Positions 39,926 to 48,895 of a stretch of 64,000 nt of DNA are shown piece by piece. This DNA is from Luteimonas sp. YGD11-2. Its GTDB lineage: Bacteria > Pseudomonadota > Gammaproteobacteria > Xanthomonadales > Xanthomonadaceae. Within the stretch, counting starts at the first letter, position 1. Each line of letters opens with the position of its first letter. The position numbers and the translations under genes were made by a program. The notes beneath the pieces were generated by a model. It was not told the DNA's origin. It did not search any database and saw only the letters and a list, made by a program, of their open reading frames with translations. The stretch is taken from the NCBI RefSeq assembly GCF_004118975.1, contig NZ_CP035376.1:1674001-1738000 (forward strand), written 5' to 3'.

Positions 39926-40282
39926 CTACAGAATCCAGACGATGTAATAGGGAAACAGCAGCAACAGGACGATGAGGACTGTCGCCAACCAGAGCCAACG
40001 CCGCCTCCTTCGCAGGGTGTCCGGCTCGACGCAACTGCCATCCACACCGCAATGTGACGCCGGCCGATACAGCATCCAGAACGCCACCGCCAAGGACACT
40101 ACGGCGGCGGCACTGAACCAAGGCCTCAAGGGATCCAGGGCCGTAAGGGTGCTGATCCAAGCGCCGCTGATCCCCATGAACACCAGTACCAGTGGCACGA
40201 CGCAACAGACGGACGCGCCAATGGCGGCGATGCTCGCGCCAACGATGGCCGGAACAGAAGATTTAGCGCGAGTTGCTTGCAT
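39926..40282 (-). CDS. merT: MerT mercuric ion transporter
   Basis: 118 residues with three hydrophobic helices. Helix 1 carries the vicinal Cys pair in GASVCCVVPLVLVFMG, and a second Cys pair lies in the loop (SHCGVDGSC), together the relay that moves Hg(II) inward from MerP. The ATG is only 8 bases past the -10 hexamer of the mer promoter, so the mRNA is predicted to be leaderless or nearly so. No internal Met could serve as a later start before residue 36. It is first in the minus-strand operon merT-merP-GDCCVxC-ATP-grasp. Confidence 0.93.
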   Translation of the reverse strand: MQATRAKSSVPAIVGASIAAIGASVCCVVPLVLVFMGISGAWISTLTALDPLRPWFSAAAVVSLAVAFWMLYRPASHCGVDGSCVEPDTLRRRRRWLWLATVLIVLLLLFPYYIVWIL

Positions 40283-40289
40283 CCGGGCA

Positions 40290-40320
40290 TACTAATCTCC
40301 GTACCCGGGTACGGAGTCAA
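40290..40320 (-). promoter_or_regulatory. MerR-controlled mer promoter/operator
   Basis: On the minus strand TTGACT (-35, 40,320-40,315) and TTAGTA (-10, 40,295-40,290) are 19 bp apart. Between and across them lies a perfect 20-bp palindrome, CTCCGTACCC/GGGTACGGAG (40,297-40,316), the canonical MerR site. merR reads away on the plus strand starting 4 bp from the -35. Confidence 0.93.
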
Positions 40321-40323
40321 GCT

Positions 40324-40746
40324 ATGCGTCCAAACACGTTCACGATCAGCCGCTTGGCAGCGGCTGCCGATGTGCACGTCGAAACCGTGCGCTACTACCA
40401 GCGCCGCAAGCTGCTGCATCAGCCCGCGCGACCGAGCGGAGGCGTGCGTCGCTACGGCGAAAGCGACGTGAATCGGCTTCGGTTCATACGGCACGCTCAG
40501 AAGATGGGATTCAGCCTCGACGAGATCGCTGGCTTACTACAGATTACAGGCAAGCATTCTTGCGAGCAGACCCGCCAGTTGACCGAGCGAAAGCTCGTCG
40601 ATGTCCGCCTACGAATCCGCGAGTTGAGGAATCTGGAGAGGGACCTCGAACAGAAGGTAGCGCGGTGCGCCCGAGTTCCGGCGGGAGAGTGCTGCCCAAC
40701 GCTTGATTTTCTGAAGAGGGAAAATTGTTACACGGCAGGGAGTTAG
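40324..40746 (+). CDS. merR: MerR mercury-responsive regulator
   Basis: 140-residue Hg(II)-sensing activator/repressor. Winged helix: SRLAAAADVHVETVRYYQRR. The Hg ligands are Cys in KHSCEQT (near 79) and in CARVPAGECCPTL (near 114 and 123), the standard three-Cys site formed across the dimer. It is divergent from merT and shares the operator at 40,290-40,320. The ATG lies almost at the operator edge, as in Tn21-type loci. The next 411 bp hold no gene. Confidence 0.95.
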   Translation: MRPNTFTISRLAAAADVHVETVRYYQRRKLLHQPARPSGGVRRYGESDVNRLRFIRHAQKMGFSLDEIAGLLQITGKHSCEQTRQLTERKLVDVRLRIRELRNLERDLEQKVARCARVPAGECCPTLDFLKRENCYTAGS

Positions 40747-41158
40747 CTCACTTTCTGGCTCTTCTATGCGAGTTCCTCCGGCCCTCCACCCACGCTCTAC
40801 CTGGCGGGTGAAGGCCGCGCATCCTGACGATCCTTGGCAGCCCGATGGGTTCCGTCAACCGCCCAGAGAGACCAGCAGCGGGCATCGCCGCACACGTTTG
40901 CGACGTTTCATATGGGCTCCCTGCGCTGAATAAATCGGACGAGACGGCCGCGCCGCCGCCACCGCATCCCGACGGCCGCTTTCTGAGGCGATGTACGTTA
41001 GCCCTGATAACGGCCCCTAATCAGCCCTAACCGTCTCATGGCGAAGCGAAGGCTTCACGCGATTGAGACCCAGTGTCCCTGCTTCCGCGCACCCCACGCA
41101 TCCAAGTTGAACACTGCCAACGCGCGTGGACGTGAACGCTGGCGACGTATGGTTGGTT
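40747..41158. other. Non-coding junction between merR and the Tni module
   Basis: No gene found in 412 bp. It contains an imperfect hairpin at 40,997-41,031 and the tail of the TniQ-like gene begins just after. It may include the left end of the Tni transposon, but I could not match a terminal inverted repeat to the right-hand candidate. Confidence 0.5.
40997..41031. repeat. Imperfect hairpin GTTAGnnCTGAT...ATCAGnnCTAAC
   Basis: Arms GTTAGCCCTGAT (40,997-41,008) and ATCAGCCCTAAC (41,020-41,031) pair at 10 of 12 positions. Three approximate direct copies of AGCCCTnATAAC-like units run through it. A similar GATAAC/CCCTAATC pair occurs at 5,209-5,224. Confidence 0.6.
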
Positions 41159-42211
41159 TCAGCGTGACTTGGGACCCGTGAATGGCCGATGCCCGACGAC
41201 CACCGCCTCCTCCCAACTGACCGGCGGACCGCCACGGTCATCCGCCCATTCGTACCAGCCCTGTCTGACCAGTCGGTCTGAATCAGCGCGATTTAAGCAC
41301 CTGAAGCAACGCTCCAGATCCGGACGCCGGGGGAGCCCGACGGGGTGAAATGGCCCTGCACGCTCGGGGATTCGCGCGTGAGGAACGTAGCCTGCCATTT
41401 GGGCAATGACATCGGTGCGGTGGGCAGAGTTGGACCGCGGCAGAGGGCTGGAAGTCCAACGAGCGATTACTGCTTCAGCACATACGTTAACCATATGGCG
41501 GCACGCGTTTGGCGCTCGAAGAAAGCGCTTCGTTAGACCTCCATCGAAATAGGATTGAAACTGGCGACAAAGGGAGAAGGCGAGGGACCAATACAAGCGT
41601 TCCAATTGCACTGCTGTATAACCCAATGGTCGCCAGTCGACAGATTCAGCCGGATCGGCATCCAATGCTGCTTCCAAGCAGCCCGCTCTCGGCTCACACC
41701 GAAACCAATACCCGGTCCGTTGACCCGTTCTAGCCCGCCTGAGCATGAAGTGCACGCTAGCGCATCGGCGCCCGTAACGCCTTGAGGCAAGCAAGGAAGC
41801 CAATGACGAGAGCGTGTATCGCACGTCCAGGTCGTGAAGCTGTTGTCCGTGCTTGGCACAGGTCGTGCGCCAACCGATTGCCCACGCCCTTCGCCGGTAG
41901 AAGGGAATACCTTCCGATGCATCCCCGATCAGACAATGGGGGCAGATCAGGGTGCGCCAACATGCTGGAATTACACGAGGGCACGGTGCAATGGCAGCGT
42001 GCAGAAGGATCTTCTCGAACCGTTCCAAAGACCGTGGCACCTCGACCACTCCAAAGTCTGGATCGCTACCCCACCATCGCGACGGCCCCCGCAGATGCTC
42101 CTTAACCCGCGCCCGTAAGCACCATGAACTTAAAGTTTCATCAGGCAAGACGCAAGGAAGCTCGGTCGCGCTTTGAGAAGATTCCAGCACAATGTGCGAG
42201 TCACGTCCCAT
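41159..42211 (-). CDS. TniQ/TnsD-family transposon target-selection protein (second copy)
   Basis: 350 residues from the ATG at 42,211, which overlaps the end of the upstream tniQ. Zinc-finger-like elements ICPHCLIGDASEGIPFYRRR and WRTTCAKHGQQLHDLD are the TniQ hallmark (CPxC...CxxH, PFYRR). The C-terminal half has further Cys (LERCFRCLNRADSD). TniQ/TnsD proteins choose the target and recruit the AAA+ protein TniB/TnsC. Most Tn5053-like elements have one; here two lie in tandem. Base composition is visibly less GC-rich than the flanking metal genes, in keeping with transfer. Confidence 0.78.
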   Translation of the reverse strand: MGRDSHIVLESSQSATELPCVLPDETLSSWCLRARVKEHLRGPSRWWGSDPDFGVVEVPRSLERFEKILLHAAIAPCPRVIPACWRTLICPHCLIGDASEGIPFYRRRAWAIGWRTTCAKHGQQLHDLDVRYTLSSLASLLASRRYGRRCASVHFMLRRARTGQRTGYWFRCEPRAGCLEAALDADPAESVDWRPLGYTAVQLERLYWSLAFSLCRQFQSYFDGGLTKRFLRAPNACRHMVNVCAEAVIARWTSSPLPRSNSAHRTDVIAQMAGYVPHARIPERAGPFHPVGLPRRPDLERCFRCLNRADSDRLVRQGWYEWADDRGGPPVSWEEAVVVGHRPFTGPKSR

Positions 42212-42993
42212 GCATGCCTGCCAGCGCACGCTGAAAACGTTCTGGTGTCCAACGGCGGTTAAACCATTCTAGCGCTGACTCGGGCAACCCGACCGGCCCA
42301 TTGGCGCCGTGGGCAATGGCACGCCAACTCCCATGGGCCGAGACCAGCACAGACAGGCGATCACAGGGCGACAATGCTCCCAACCGGAGCGGCTGGCCTG
42401 GCGGCCACTGCTGGCGATAATCAGGCAGTCGTGGAAACCCAATGGGTAAATCAGGACTTCGGTACGCAGCCACACATCCACCGTGGAGGCCCGTCCAATT
42501 CCGGAAAAAACGCCGCGGTGAGATCATGTCGAAGCATCGCTTCAACAGCTCCGACTTGGCCCTCGATCCACTCAGAGAGCCACAACAGCAACGGCTCCCT
42601 CTTTGGAACCTCAGCGACGATCCCGTCCCCGTAACTCAGCCAGAGTCCGTGTACCGGACAAACCAAGCAGCGAGAATCTAAGAATCGGGTCAACTGAGGC
42701 AATTTCCGCGGGCCGTCGCGACAGGTCGCGCAGCGGACGCAATGCATGGTGCGCAGCGCAGGGAAAACCCGCCAACGCACCGGGACAAGCGAGATGTCCA
42801 TCAGGTCGTGGGGAAATCCGGCCCAGGCTCTGCCGCTGGTAAGCCGTCCTCTCTCGGGCTCGGCTGGATTGCCGCCCACTAGGCGCGCCCACAAGCTCGG
42901 ACTCATGTTGGAACGTAGACGCGCCCGCGCTAACCAACTACTAGGACATTCTCCAAGGTAAGGCTCAGGCAACGCGGGCAAGTCCTCAAACAT
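42201..42993 (-). pseudogene. tniQ, broken by a frameshift
   Basis: The first frame runs from the ATG at 42,993 (MFEDLPALPEPYLGECPSSW) to a stop at 42,451. It has the TniQ zinc motif HCVRCATCRDGPRK and RCLVCPVHGLWLSYGD. Reading continues convincingly in another frame from about 42,500 to a stop at 42,201 (for example RLPDYRQQWPPGQPLRLGAL, RLSVLVSAHGSWRAIAHG), whose end overlaps the next gene's start. Joined, the product is about 264 residues, a normal short TniQ. The shift lies between about 42,450 and 42,545. It may be a true mutation, a programmed shift or a sequencing error. Confidence 0.7.
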
Positions 42994-43006
42994 GGCCGCG
43001 GGACCA

Positions 43007-43882
43007 CTACCCTATCCCACCATCCGGGGGGAATGGGGACTCCATTACCGACCTGAGGCCCTGCGCCGTGATGTTCGGTTCGCCACTAATAAACGCGGCG
43101 CGGCAAGCGTCACGCAGAACTTCAAGAATCAACGAGCTCGTCAGTTCCTCTCGCGCCAGAAGTGTTCGAACCATGCCTGGGCTCGCGAGAAAGGAGGGCT
43201 CACTAAAGGGAAGCTGGCGTTCGACGGCATCAAGAAAACTCCTAAGCTCATCGGATTCGCGCCAAACACGCACCTCTACAACATGGAATCGAGAAGCGAG
43301 TTGTTCGTCGGCGTGCAGAGCCAATTTCAAACGAGGCGTGGTTGCTACCCCTACCGTTATACCTTGGTTAGTTATACTTTTTATGAAAGCGAGAGCGCAC
43401 TGCTGAGAAAGGCGTGACCCATTGAGTATGTTTCCCATCTCGTCAAACAGCAATTGACGAACGCAACAGGCTTTCAAGACCTCCAACACGTCTCGAGAAG
43501 AGTACCGATCGTTTGGTTCAAGCCCCGGCAGGCAAGCGGTCACGATTGCCTTCTGTAAATGCCGGAGCTCGCCATCCTCCGGCATCTCAATCAAGACGAC
43601 CTCACGTCTAAGCAATCCATTCTCGTCGCGCACGGGCGAGAACTGCTCAATGTACTGTTTCAAGACACGACTCTTCCCCATTCCGGGAAGCGCTACGATA
43701 TGAACATTCTTTGGGCGATCGACGCCGTAGTATTGGCGTCGCAAGTAGCTCAACCACTGCAACGCCGCGATGCAGTCATGCGTCGGAATAAAAGACTGCT
43801 TCGACACAAAAGCACTGCGATCTGCTGCACTGCCTCTCAGCACTGCGCGTGCGGGCTCGCTCAATTCATCTTCCCAAGTCAT
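43007..43882 (-). CDS. tniB: TniB/TnsC-like AAA+ transposition ATPase
   Basis: 291 residues. Walker A is in VALPGMGKSRVLKQY, Walker B in LLFDEMGNIL (DE), with sensor-type VGVATTPRLKLAL. This class of AAA+ protein polymerises on target DNA, receives the signal from TniQ and activates the TniA transposase. The start overlaps the tniA stop by 4 bases and the end is 13 bp before tniQ, so all are cotranscribed. It appears intact. Confidence 0.9.
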   Translation of the reverse strand: MTWEDELSEPARAVLRGSAADRSAFVSKQSFIPTHDCIAALQWLSYLRRQYYGVDRPKNVHIVALPGMGKSRVLKQYIEQFSPVRDENGLLRREVVLIEMPEDGELRHLQKAIVTACLPGLEPNDRYSSRDVLEVLKACCVRQLLFDEMGNILNGSRLSQQCALAFIKSITNQGITVGVATTPRLKLALHADEQLASRFHVVEVRVWRESDELRSFLDAVERQLPFSEPSFLASPGMVRTLLAREELTSSLILEVLRDACRAAFISGEPNITAQGLRSVMESPFPPDGGIG

Positions 43883-45744
43883 CGGACTTTCGCCAATGAA
43901 GGATCCAGAACGTTGGCCGGTTTACTGTAATCAATCTTTGAGCATTCTTCACTCGTGCGCCGCGGACGCGCTTCCTGACGCCTTCTAGCTTCCCGGGAGC
44001 TAGCAGCGGCCTCATCCTCAATGCGACGCTGGGTGATGACGGCGTCTGCAACCTGGTTTTCATGCCGTCCGTCACTTACGCCAGCCACCTTCTTCAGTCG
44101 CTTGGCGTGCCGCATCTCGGCATGAGAGAATGCGGGAATTGTTCGGTCCGCCAAGGGAATCTCGAGGTAACTGCCTGCGTGACTGAGCCACACGTGAGTC
44201 AGATCGTCCTGACGATAGGAGACTCGCATTTTGCTCTTGGAATTTATCAGGGGCGTGAGCGCCGGATCCCAATAGGTGAGACCGAAGAGCTTAATCCCTT
44301 CGCGGGTGACTTGGCGGGTTTTAAATGGAAGAAATCCGAGCACGAACTCCTTCTTGTCCGCCATGATTGCGGGTAGGCGAGGACTTCCTGACTCGTCGGT
44401 AAAGTGCTCCTCCCATACGGCCGCCGGCGAACGCGGCGCCAGTCCTTTGTGTTCATTGTGATAGTAGCGCTGGGCAATCTCGGTCGCGACCCACTCTTTG
44501 AGCTCTGTCATAGTGAGAGCGGCGCGCTTCTGAGAGTCATAACCTCTCCGCTTCACTGTGTTAGAGAAGGTCGTACCCGGGAGCAAATGAACCTTGCCCA
44601 TCATGGTGCCGATGTATCTTTCGATGTACGCCCCCCAATGCGGCTTCCTGACCGGTCGAAGGACCGTTTTAATACCGCGCCGCTCGCACTGAATCTGTAT
44701 GGATTTCGCCTGGAACGTCCAGGCGTTATCCCAATGGAGCGCCTCGGGCTTCCCGTACACCGGATAGCTGAAGGTCAACCCTAAGCCGCGTAGGTACGAC
44801 CTCTTGGGAAAACAGGCGTGCTCAATGCAAAGACTAACGGATGTTTGAGTGGGCACATCCAGCGATAAGTACCAGCCAATCACGGCTCTTGTGAATACAT
44901 CGATGGCCAACGTAATCCATGGATGCCCGATCTCTTGACGCGTTGCTTCCGTTACGACAATCACGTCAACGAGCGCATGGTCCACCTGCACTACCTGTAG
45001 GGGCCTCACGACTACCAGCCCCTTACTCGAGGGTTTCTGGAGGGCGTCCGCAATCTCGCGCCCTCTGCGCTTGACTAACATCGCGTAGGGGTCTTTCCCC
45101 TTGATTCGTGCGTCGACTGCAGTTCTGCTGGGCGCCGGGAGTTTGGCCAGTATGCAGCGAGTACGTATCTCCTCGCAGAGGTCACTTACCCTGGGCTGCT
45201 CTCGCTTCAAATAGAAGGTTTCAATGGCCTCGTCAATGATACGCTCGACACCCGAACACAGGCGGCGGCTGCCGACCGCAGGACCGCGTCGACCGTTGAG
45301 CTGGGCCTGCGGAATCGGGTTGTTCCGATACTTTTCGTAATGCCGAACAACTGTCCGAACAGTGACTTTCATGCGCTCCGCGATACGTTGGCAAGCCAAG
45401 GACGAGCCGCCCGCCATCGCAAGTTCCTCTAACGCAGCCACCCACTCTGCAGCGCGCAACTCATCCTCGGGGTCCGCGTCCGCCGGTGTTGGAAGGCGGA
45501 TTTCGGCCACCAAATGAGCGTAAGGAGATAAGTCATCAACCCCAACCCAATGCGTCTCGCGCGCGCCCAGCGGCTGTATCAGGATCTTGTCGGCCCCGCT
45601 AACGCTGATAATGCGTGACGCGCGCCCGTTCCAGACAGCCATCTCGCCAATGCTGACTGACAGGTCTTTCTCAACATAGCCGCTTTGCAGCGTAGGTCTC
45701 ACAGTAAGGCGTGTTATGGGTGGCGCGTAGAAATTGCACCACAC
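43879..45744 (-). CDS. tniA: TniA/TnsB-like DDE transposase (Mu-transposase family)
   Basis: 621 residues. HTH-type DNA-binding segments precede an rve catalytic core. Catalytic residues: D in VVQVDHALVDVIVV (near 253), D in ALHWDNAWTF (near 336), and E in GAYIERYIGTMMGK with exactly 35 residues between the last two. A Mu-transposase C-terminal domain follows (KLFGLTYWDPALTPL), then a basic tail with QTRRIEDEA-like sequence that would contact TniB. Undamaged. An alternative start is M35 at 45,642. The promoter and end-binding sites should lie in the 290 bp upstream. Confidence 0.92.
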   Translation of the reverse strand: MWCNFYAPPITRLTVRPTLQSGYVEKDLSVSIGEMAVWNGRASRIISVSGADKILIQPLGARETHWVGVDDLSPYAHLVAEIRLPTPADADPEDELRAAEWVAALEELAMAGGSSLACQRIAERMKVTVRTVVRHYEKYRNNPIPQAQLNGRRGPAVGSRRLCSGVERIIDEAIETFYLKREQPRVSDLCEEIRTRCILAKLPAPSRTAVDARIKGKDPYAMLVKRRGREIADALQKPSSKGLVVVRPLQVVQVDHALVDVIVVTEATRQEIGHPWITLAIDVFTRAVIGWYLSLDVPTQTSVSLCIEHACFPKRSYLRGLGLTFSYPVYGKPEALHWDNAWTFQAKSIQIQCERRGIKTVLRPVRKPHWGAYIERYIGTMMGKVHLLPGTTFSNTVKRRGYDSQKRAALTMTELKEWVATEIAQRYYHNEHKGLAPRSPAAVWEEHFTDESGSPRLPAIMADKKEFVLGFLPFKTRQVTREGIKLFGLTYWDPALTPLINSKSKMRVSYRQDDLTHVWLSHAGSYLEIPLADRTIPAFSHAEMRHAKRLKKVAGVSDGRHENQVADAVITQRRIEDEAAASSREARRRQEARPRRTSEECSKIDYSKPANVLDPSLAKVR

Positions 45745-45852
45745 GGAGATCCTGCTCCCTTCTACGTGACAGAACGCTTAAGATCCAGTTCTGAGCCGTG
45801 AAGTCTCTTGGCCCAATGCGAAGATGGCTCACTGGCGCGTTGCGCTTTTGCT

Positions 45853-45969
45853 CAAGTTGCTGTCATGTCCGTGAGATTTCTTTAATTGGTGACAAACGGT
45901 GCGTCATTGTGGGACGCCGTCGGCCAAACCATTGCAAGTTGCTGATTTAATGCAAAAAACCAAACGACA
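45853..45969. repeat. Candidate right end of the Tni element
   Basis: Inward from 45,969 the minus strand reads TGTCGTTTGG, resembling Tn5053-family ends (TGTCG...). CAAGTTGCTG occurs twice, at 45,853-45,862 and 45,935-45,944, 82 bp apart. TGTCA also occurs twice between them. TTATT (45,970-45,974) would be the 5-bp duplication if the end is right. Confidence 0.4.
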
Positions 45970-46035
45970 TTATTTAGGAAATCCAACACCTCACTCCAGG
46001 GTCGATACTGCCCCGCACCAGACCTGGAGGTTCCC

Positions 46036-46428
46036 ATGCAGATCGGCCAACTCAGCAAGCGCACGGGTGTGCCTGTCGACACGATCCGGTACTACGAACG
46101 CAATGGCCTGCTACCGCCACCGGTGCGGCGTGCGTCCGGCTATCGCAGCTACCGGGATTCCGATGCGCAGCGGCTCGCTTTTATCCGTCGTGGCAAGGAC
46201 ATGGGATTCACGCTTCAGGAAATACGTGAGCTGATGGCGCTGTCCGGTGGCACCGATATCGCCGCGGTACGTGCCGCGGCGCAGGACAAGCTCGCCGATG
46301 TCGACCGCCGGCTGTCCGAGCTGCAACGCATCCGTGCCGGTCTGGCCGTCCTCGTGGACACCTGCCCGGGCCGGGGCCAGGCCGACCAGTGCCCGATCCT
46401 CGGTGCCCTGCATGGAGACACGCCATGA
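46036..46428 (+). CDS. CueR/HmrR-like MerR-family regulator
   Basis: 130-residue regulator. Winged helix [20 protein letters not shown] leads to the coiled coil. The metal loop reads [12 protein letters not shown], with eight residues between the two Cys, one more than in CueR, so monovalent Cu/Ag/Au sensing is likely but not identical. GGAGG (46,023-46,027) precedes the ATG. The stop overlaps the ATPase start as ATGA, so the two are translated together. The upstream region lacks a clear TTGACC -35; only a GATACT -10-like box remains at 46,003-46,008, perhaps because the transposon end lies close by. Confidence 0.9.
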   Translation: MQIGQLSKRTGVPVDTIRYYERNGLLPPPVRRASGYRSYRDSDAQRLAFIRRGKDMGFTLQEIRELMALSGGTDIAAVRAAAQDKLADVDRRLSELQRIRAGLAVLVDTCPGRGQADQCPILGALHGDTP

Positions 46429-48785
46429 GTTGCCACCACACACCGCAGGCGGCGCCAGCCGCCGACGACGGCAAGGTCATCGATCCGGTCTGCGGGATGC
46501 GCGTCGATCCGGCATCCACGCCGCACCACGCCGACCACGCCGGCATCCGCTATCACTTCTGCGCGGCACGCTGCCGCGAGCGCTTCATGGCGGACCCCGA
46601 ACGCTTCCTGGCGCCGACGTCAGAAACCATGCCGGAGGCGCCGGCGCCTGCCGGAGCGGTCTGGATCTGCCCGATGGACCCCGAGATCCGCCAGGACCAT
46701 CCCGGCACCTGCCCGATCTGCGGGATGGCGCTGGAACCCGAGATGCCGACGCTCGACGACGGCCCCAGCCCCGAACTTGCGGATTTCCGCCGGCGCTTCT
46801 GGTGGACCCTGCCGCTGAGCGCCGCGGTCATGGTGCTCTCCATGGGCGGCCACTATCTCGATGGGCTTTCCGCCGCCGCGCGCACCTGGCTGGAACTGGT
46901 GCTGGCCACGCCGGTGGTGCTGTGGGCCGGGTGGCCGTTCCTGCAGCGCTGCGTGCAGTCGATCCGCAACCGCAGCCCCAACATGTGGACGCTGATCGGT
47001 ATCGGCGTCAGCGCGGCGTTCGCCTACAGCGTGGTCGCCACGGTCGCGCCGGGGCTGTTTCCCGATTCGTTCCGCGAGCACGGCCGGGTCGGTGTCTACT
47101 TCGAGGCGGCGGCGGTGATCGTGTCACTCACCCTGCTCGGCCAGCTGCTGGAACTGCGCGCGCGCGACCGGACGTCTTCCGCCATCCGCGCCCTGCTCGG
47201 CCTTGCGCCGAAGACGGCACGGCGCCTGCGCGACGATGGCAGCGAGGAGGACATCGAACTCACACATGTGCATGTCGGTGACCGCCTCCGCGTGCGCCCC
47301 GGCGAAAAAGTGCCGGTCGACGGCAGCGTGCTCGAGGGCGGTTCCCACGTCGACGAATCGATGCTGAGCGGCGAACCGGTGCCGGTGTTCAAGCAGGCGG
47401 GCGACCCGGTGATCGGGGCGACGATGAACACCTCGGGCAGCCTGGTGATCCGCGCCGAGAAGGTCGGGTCTGCCACCGTGCTGGCGCAGATCGTGCAGCT
47501 GGTGGCCCAGGCGCAACGCTCGCGGGCACCGATGCAGCGCATGGCCGACACCGTCGCACGCTGGTTCGTGCTGGCGGTACTGGCCGTGGCCGTCGTGAGC
47601 TTCTTCGTCTGGGGGTTCACCGGGCCGGAGCCGTCGTGGACCTACGCCATCCTCACGTCGGTGTCGGTGCTGATCATCGCCTGCCCCTGTGCGCTCGGCC
47701 TGGCAACGCCGATGTCGGTGATGGTGGCCACCGGACGCGCCGCGCAGGCCGGTGTGCTGTTCCGCGACGCCGAGGCGATCGAGAACTTCCGCCGCATCGA
47801 TACGCTCGTCGTCGACAAGACCGGCACGCTCACCGAAGGCCGGCCGGTGTTCCGGGAAACGGTGCCGGTCGCGGGCTGGACGCACGACGAGGTGCTGCGC
47901 ATTGCCGCGAGCATCGACCAGGGCAGCGAGCATCCGCTGGCCGAGGCGATCGTCGCGGAAGCCCGCAAGCGCGATCTGGCATTGGAAACGCCGCAGGGCT
48001 TCGAGTCATCGACCGGCATCGGCGTGCGCGGCCACGTGGCCGGACGCGCGATCGCACTCGGCAACACCGCGCTGATGGCCGAGCAGGGTGTCGACCCTGC
48101 CCCGCTGGCCGCACCCGCCGAAGCCTTGCGGGCCGAGGGCGCCAGCGTGATGTTCCTGGCCGTCGATGGCGCACTTGCCGGGCTCGTCGCCGTGGCCGAT
48201 CCGGTCAAGGCCTCGACGCCGGAAGCGATCGCGGCACTGCGTGGCCTCGGGCTGCGCATCGTCATGGCCACCGGCGACGGCGGGACCACCGCGCGTGCGG
48301 TCGCGCGCAGCCTCGGCATCGACGAGGTGCATGGCGAGGTGCGGCCGCAGGACAAGGTCGCACTGGTCGAGCGCCTGAAGTCAGAGGGCCGGCGCGTGGC
48401 GATGGCCGGTGATGGCATCAACGACGCGCCTGCGCTGGCGGCGGCGGATATCGGCGTGGCGATGGGTACCGGCACCGACGTGGCGATGTCGAGCGCCCAG
48501 GTCACCCTGGTCAAGGGCGACCTGCGTGGCATCGTCCGCGCGCGTGCGCTGTCGGAAGCCACGGTGTCGAACATGAAGCAGAACCTCGGCTTCGCCTTCG
48601 TCTACAACGCGGTCGGCGTGCCGATTGCTGCAGGCGTGCTCTACCCCGTCTTCGGCATCCTGCTCAGTCCGATGCTGGCCGCGCTGGCGATGAGCCTGAG
48701 TTCGGTCTCGGTGATCGGCAACGCATTGCGTCTGCGGGTGCGAACGCCTGCTGCAGGCGACGAGGCCGACGCATCCGCACGCTGA
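46425..48785 (+). CDS. Cu(I)/Ag(I) P1B ATPase with YHS and heavy-metal-binding N-terminal domains
   Basis: 786 residues from the ATG overlapping the regulator's stop. The N-terminus has a YHS domain ([25 protein letters not shown]), then a heavy-metal-binding domain ([20 protein letters not shown]), replacing the CxxC HMA type found in copF. Transport motif [11 protein letters not shown] near residue 418, DKTGTLT near 464, [10 protein letters not shown] intact. This layout is common in SilP/CopA-like ATPases exporting Ag(I)/Cu(I). It forms a two-gene unit with its regulator and is the last metal gene before the tRNA pair. Confidence 0.93.
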   Translation: MSCHHTPQAAPAADDGKVIDPVCGMRVDPASTPHHADHAGIRYHFCAARCRERFMADPERFLAPTSETMPEAPAPAGAVWICPMDPEIRQDHPGTCPICGMALEPEMPTLDDGPSPELADFRRRFWWTLPLSAAVMVLSMGGHYLDGLSAAARTWLELVLATPVVLWAGWPFLQRCVQSIRNRSPNMWTLIGIGVSAAFAYSVVATVAPGLFPDSFREHGRVGVYFEAAAVIVSLTLLGQLLELRARDRTSSAIRALLGLAPKTARRLRDDGSEEDIELTHVHVGDRLRVRPGEKVPVDGSVLEGGSHVDESMLSGEPVPVFKQAGDPVIGATMNTSGSLVIRAEKVGSATVLAQIVQLVAQAQRSRAPMQRMADTVARWFVLAVLAVAVVSFFVWGFTGPEPSWTYAILTSVSVLIIACPCALGLATPMSVMVATGRAAQAGVLFRDAEAIENFRRIDTLVVDKTGTLTEGRPVFRETVPVAGWTHDEVLRIAASIDQGSEHPLAEAIVAEARKRDLALETPQGFESSTGIGVRGHVAGRAIALGNTALMAEQGVDPAPLAAPAEALRAEGASVMFLAVDGALAGLVAVADPVKASTPEAIAALRGLGLRIVMATGDGGTTARAVARSLGIDEVHGEVRPQDKVALVERLKSEGRRVAMAGDGINDAPALAAADIGVAMGTGTDVAMSSAQVTLVKGDLRGIVRARALSEATVSNMKQNLGFAFVYNAVGVPIAAGVLYPVFGILLSPMLAALAMSLSSVSVIGNALRLRVRTPAAGDEADASAR

Positions 48786-48895
48786 TCGCGGCCGTTCCAC
48801 GTGCTCGACGTGCACACGCACGCGTGCGAAACAAAATTCACAAAACCTGTTGCGCTTCCCGGAGGGCCTCCTTACAATTCCGCTCCCGACACAAC

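Larger units (their letters stand above)
41159..45969 (-). mobile_element. Tni/Tn7-like transposition module tniA-tniB-tniQ-tniQ
   Basis: Four minus-strand genes in the order tniA, tniB, tniQ, tniQ/tnsD, the gene set of Tn5053/Tn7-like cut-and-paste or replicative elements. The candidate right end at 45,969 reads TGTCGTTT inward, like Tn5053-family termini. Two 10-bp direct repeats (CAAGTTGCTG at 45,853 and 45,935) lie inside it as possible transposase-binding sites. The left end was not located, so cargo and true length are unknown. No resolvase (tniR) and no Cas genes are visible. Confidence 0.7.

Noticed and set aside
40992..41031. Integron attC site, because GTTAG...CTAAC brackets a palindrome
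   Set aside because: The core sites do not fit GTTRRRY/RYYYAAC in the right order and no integrase or cassette structure is nearby.
41159..46030. A CRISPR-associated transposon (tniQ next to TnsB/TnsC-like genes)
   Set aside because: No Cas gene and no regularly spaced direct repeats were found around the module; the two 10-bp repeats look like end-binding sites.
45980..46035. Full CueR-type operator upstream of the second cueR-like gene
   Set aside because: The -35 hexamer and a clean dyad are missing; only a GATACT box fits, so I did not annotate an operator.
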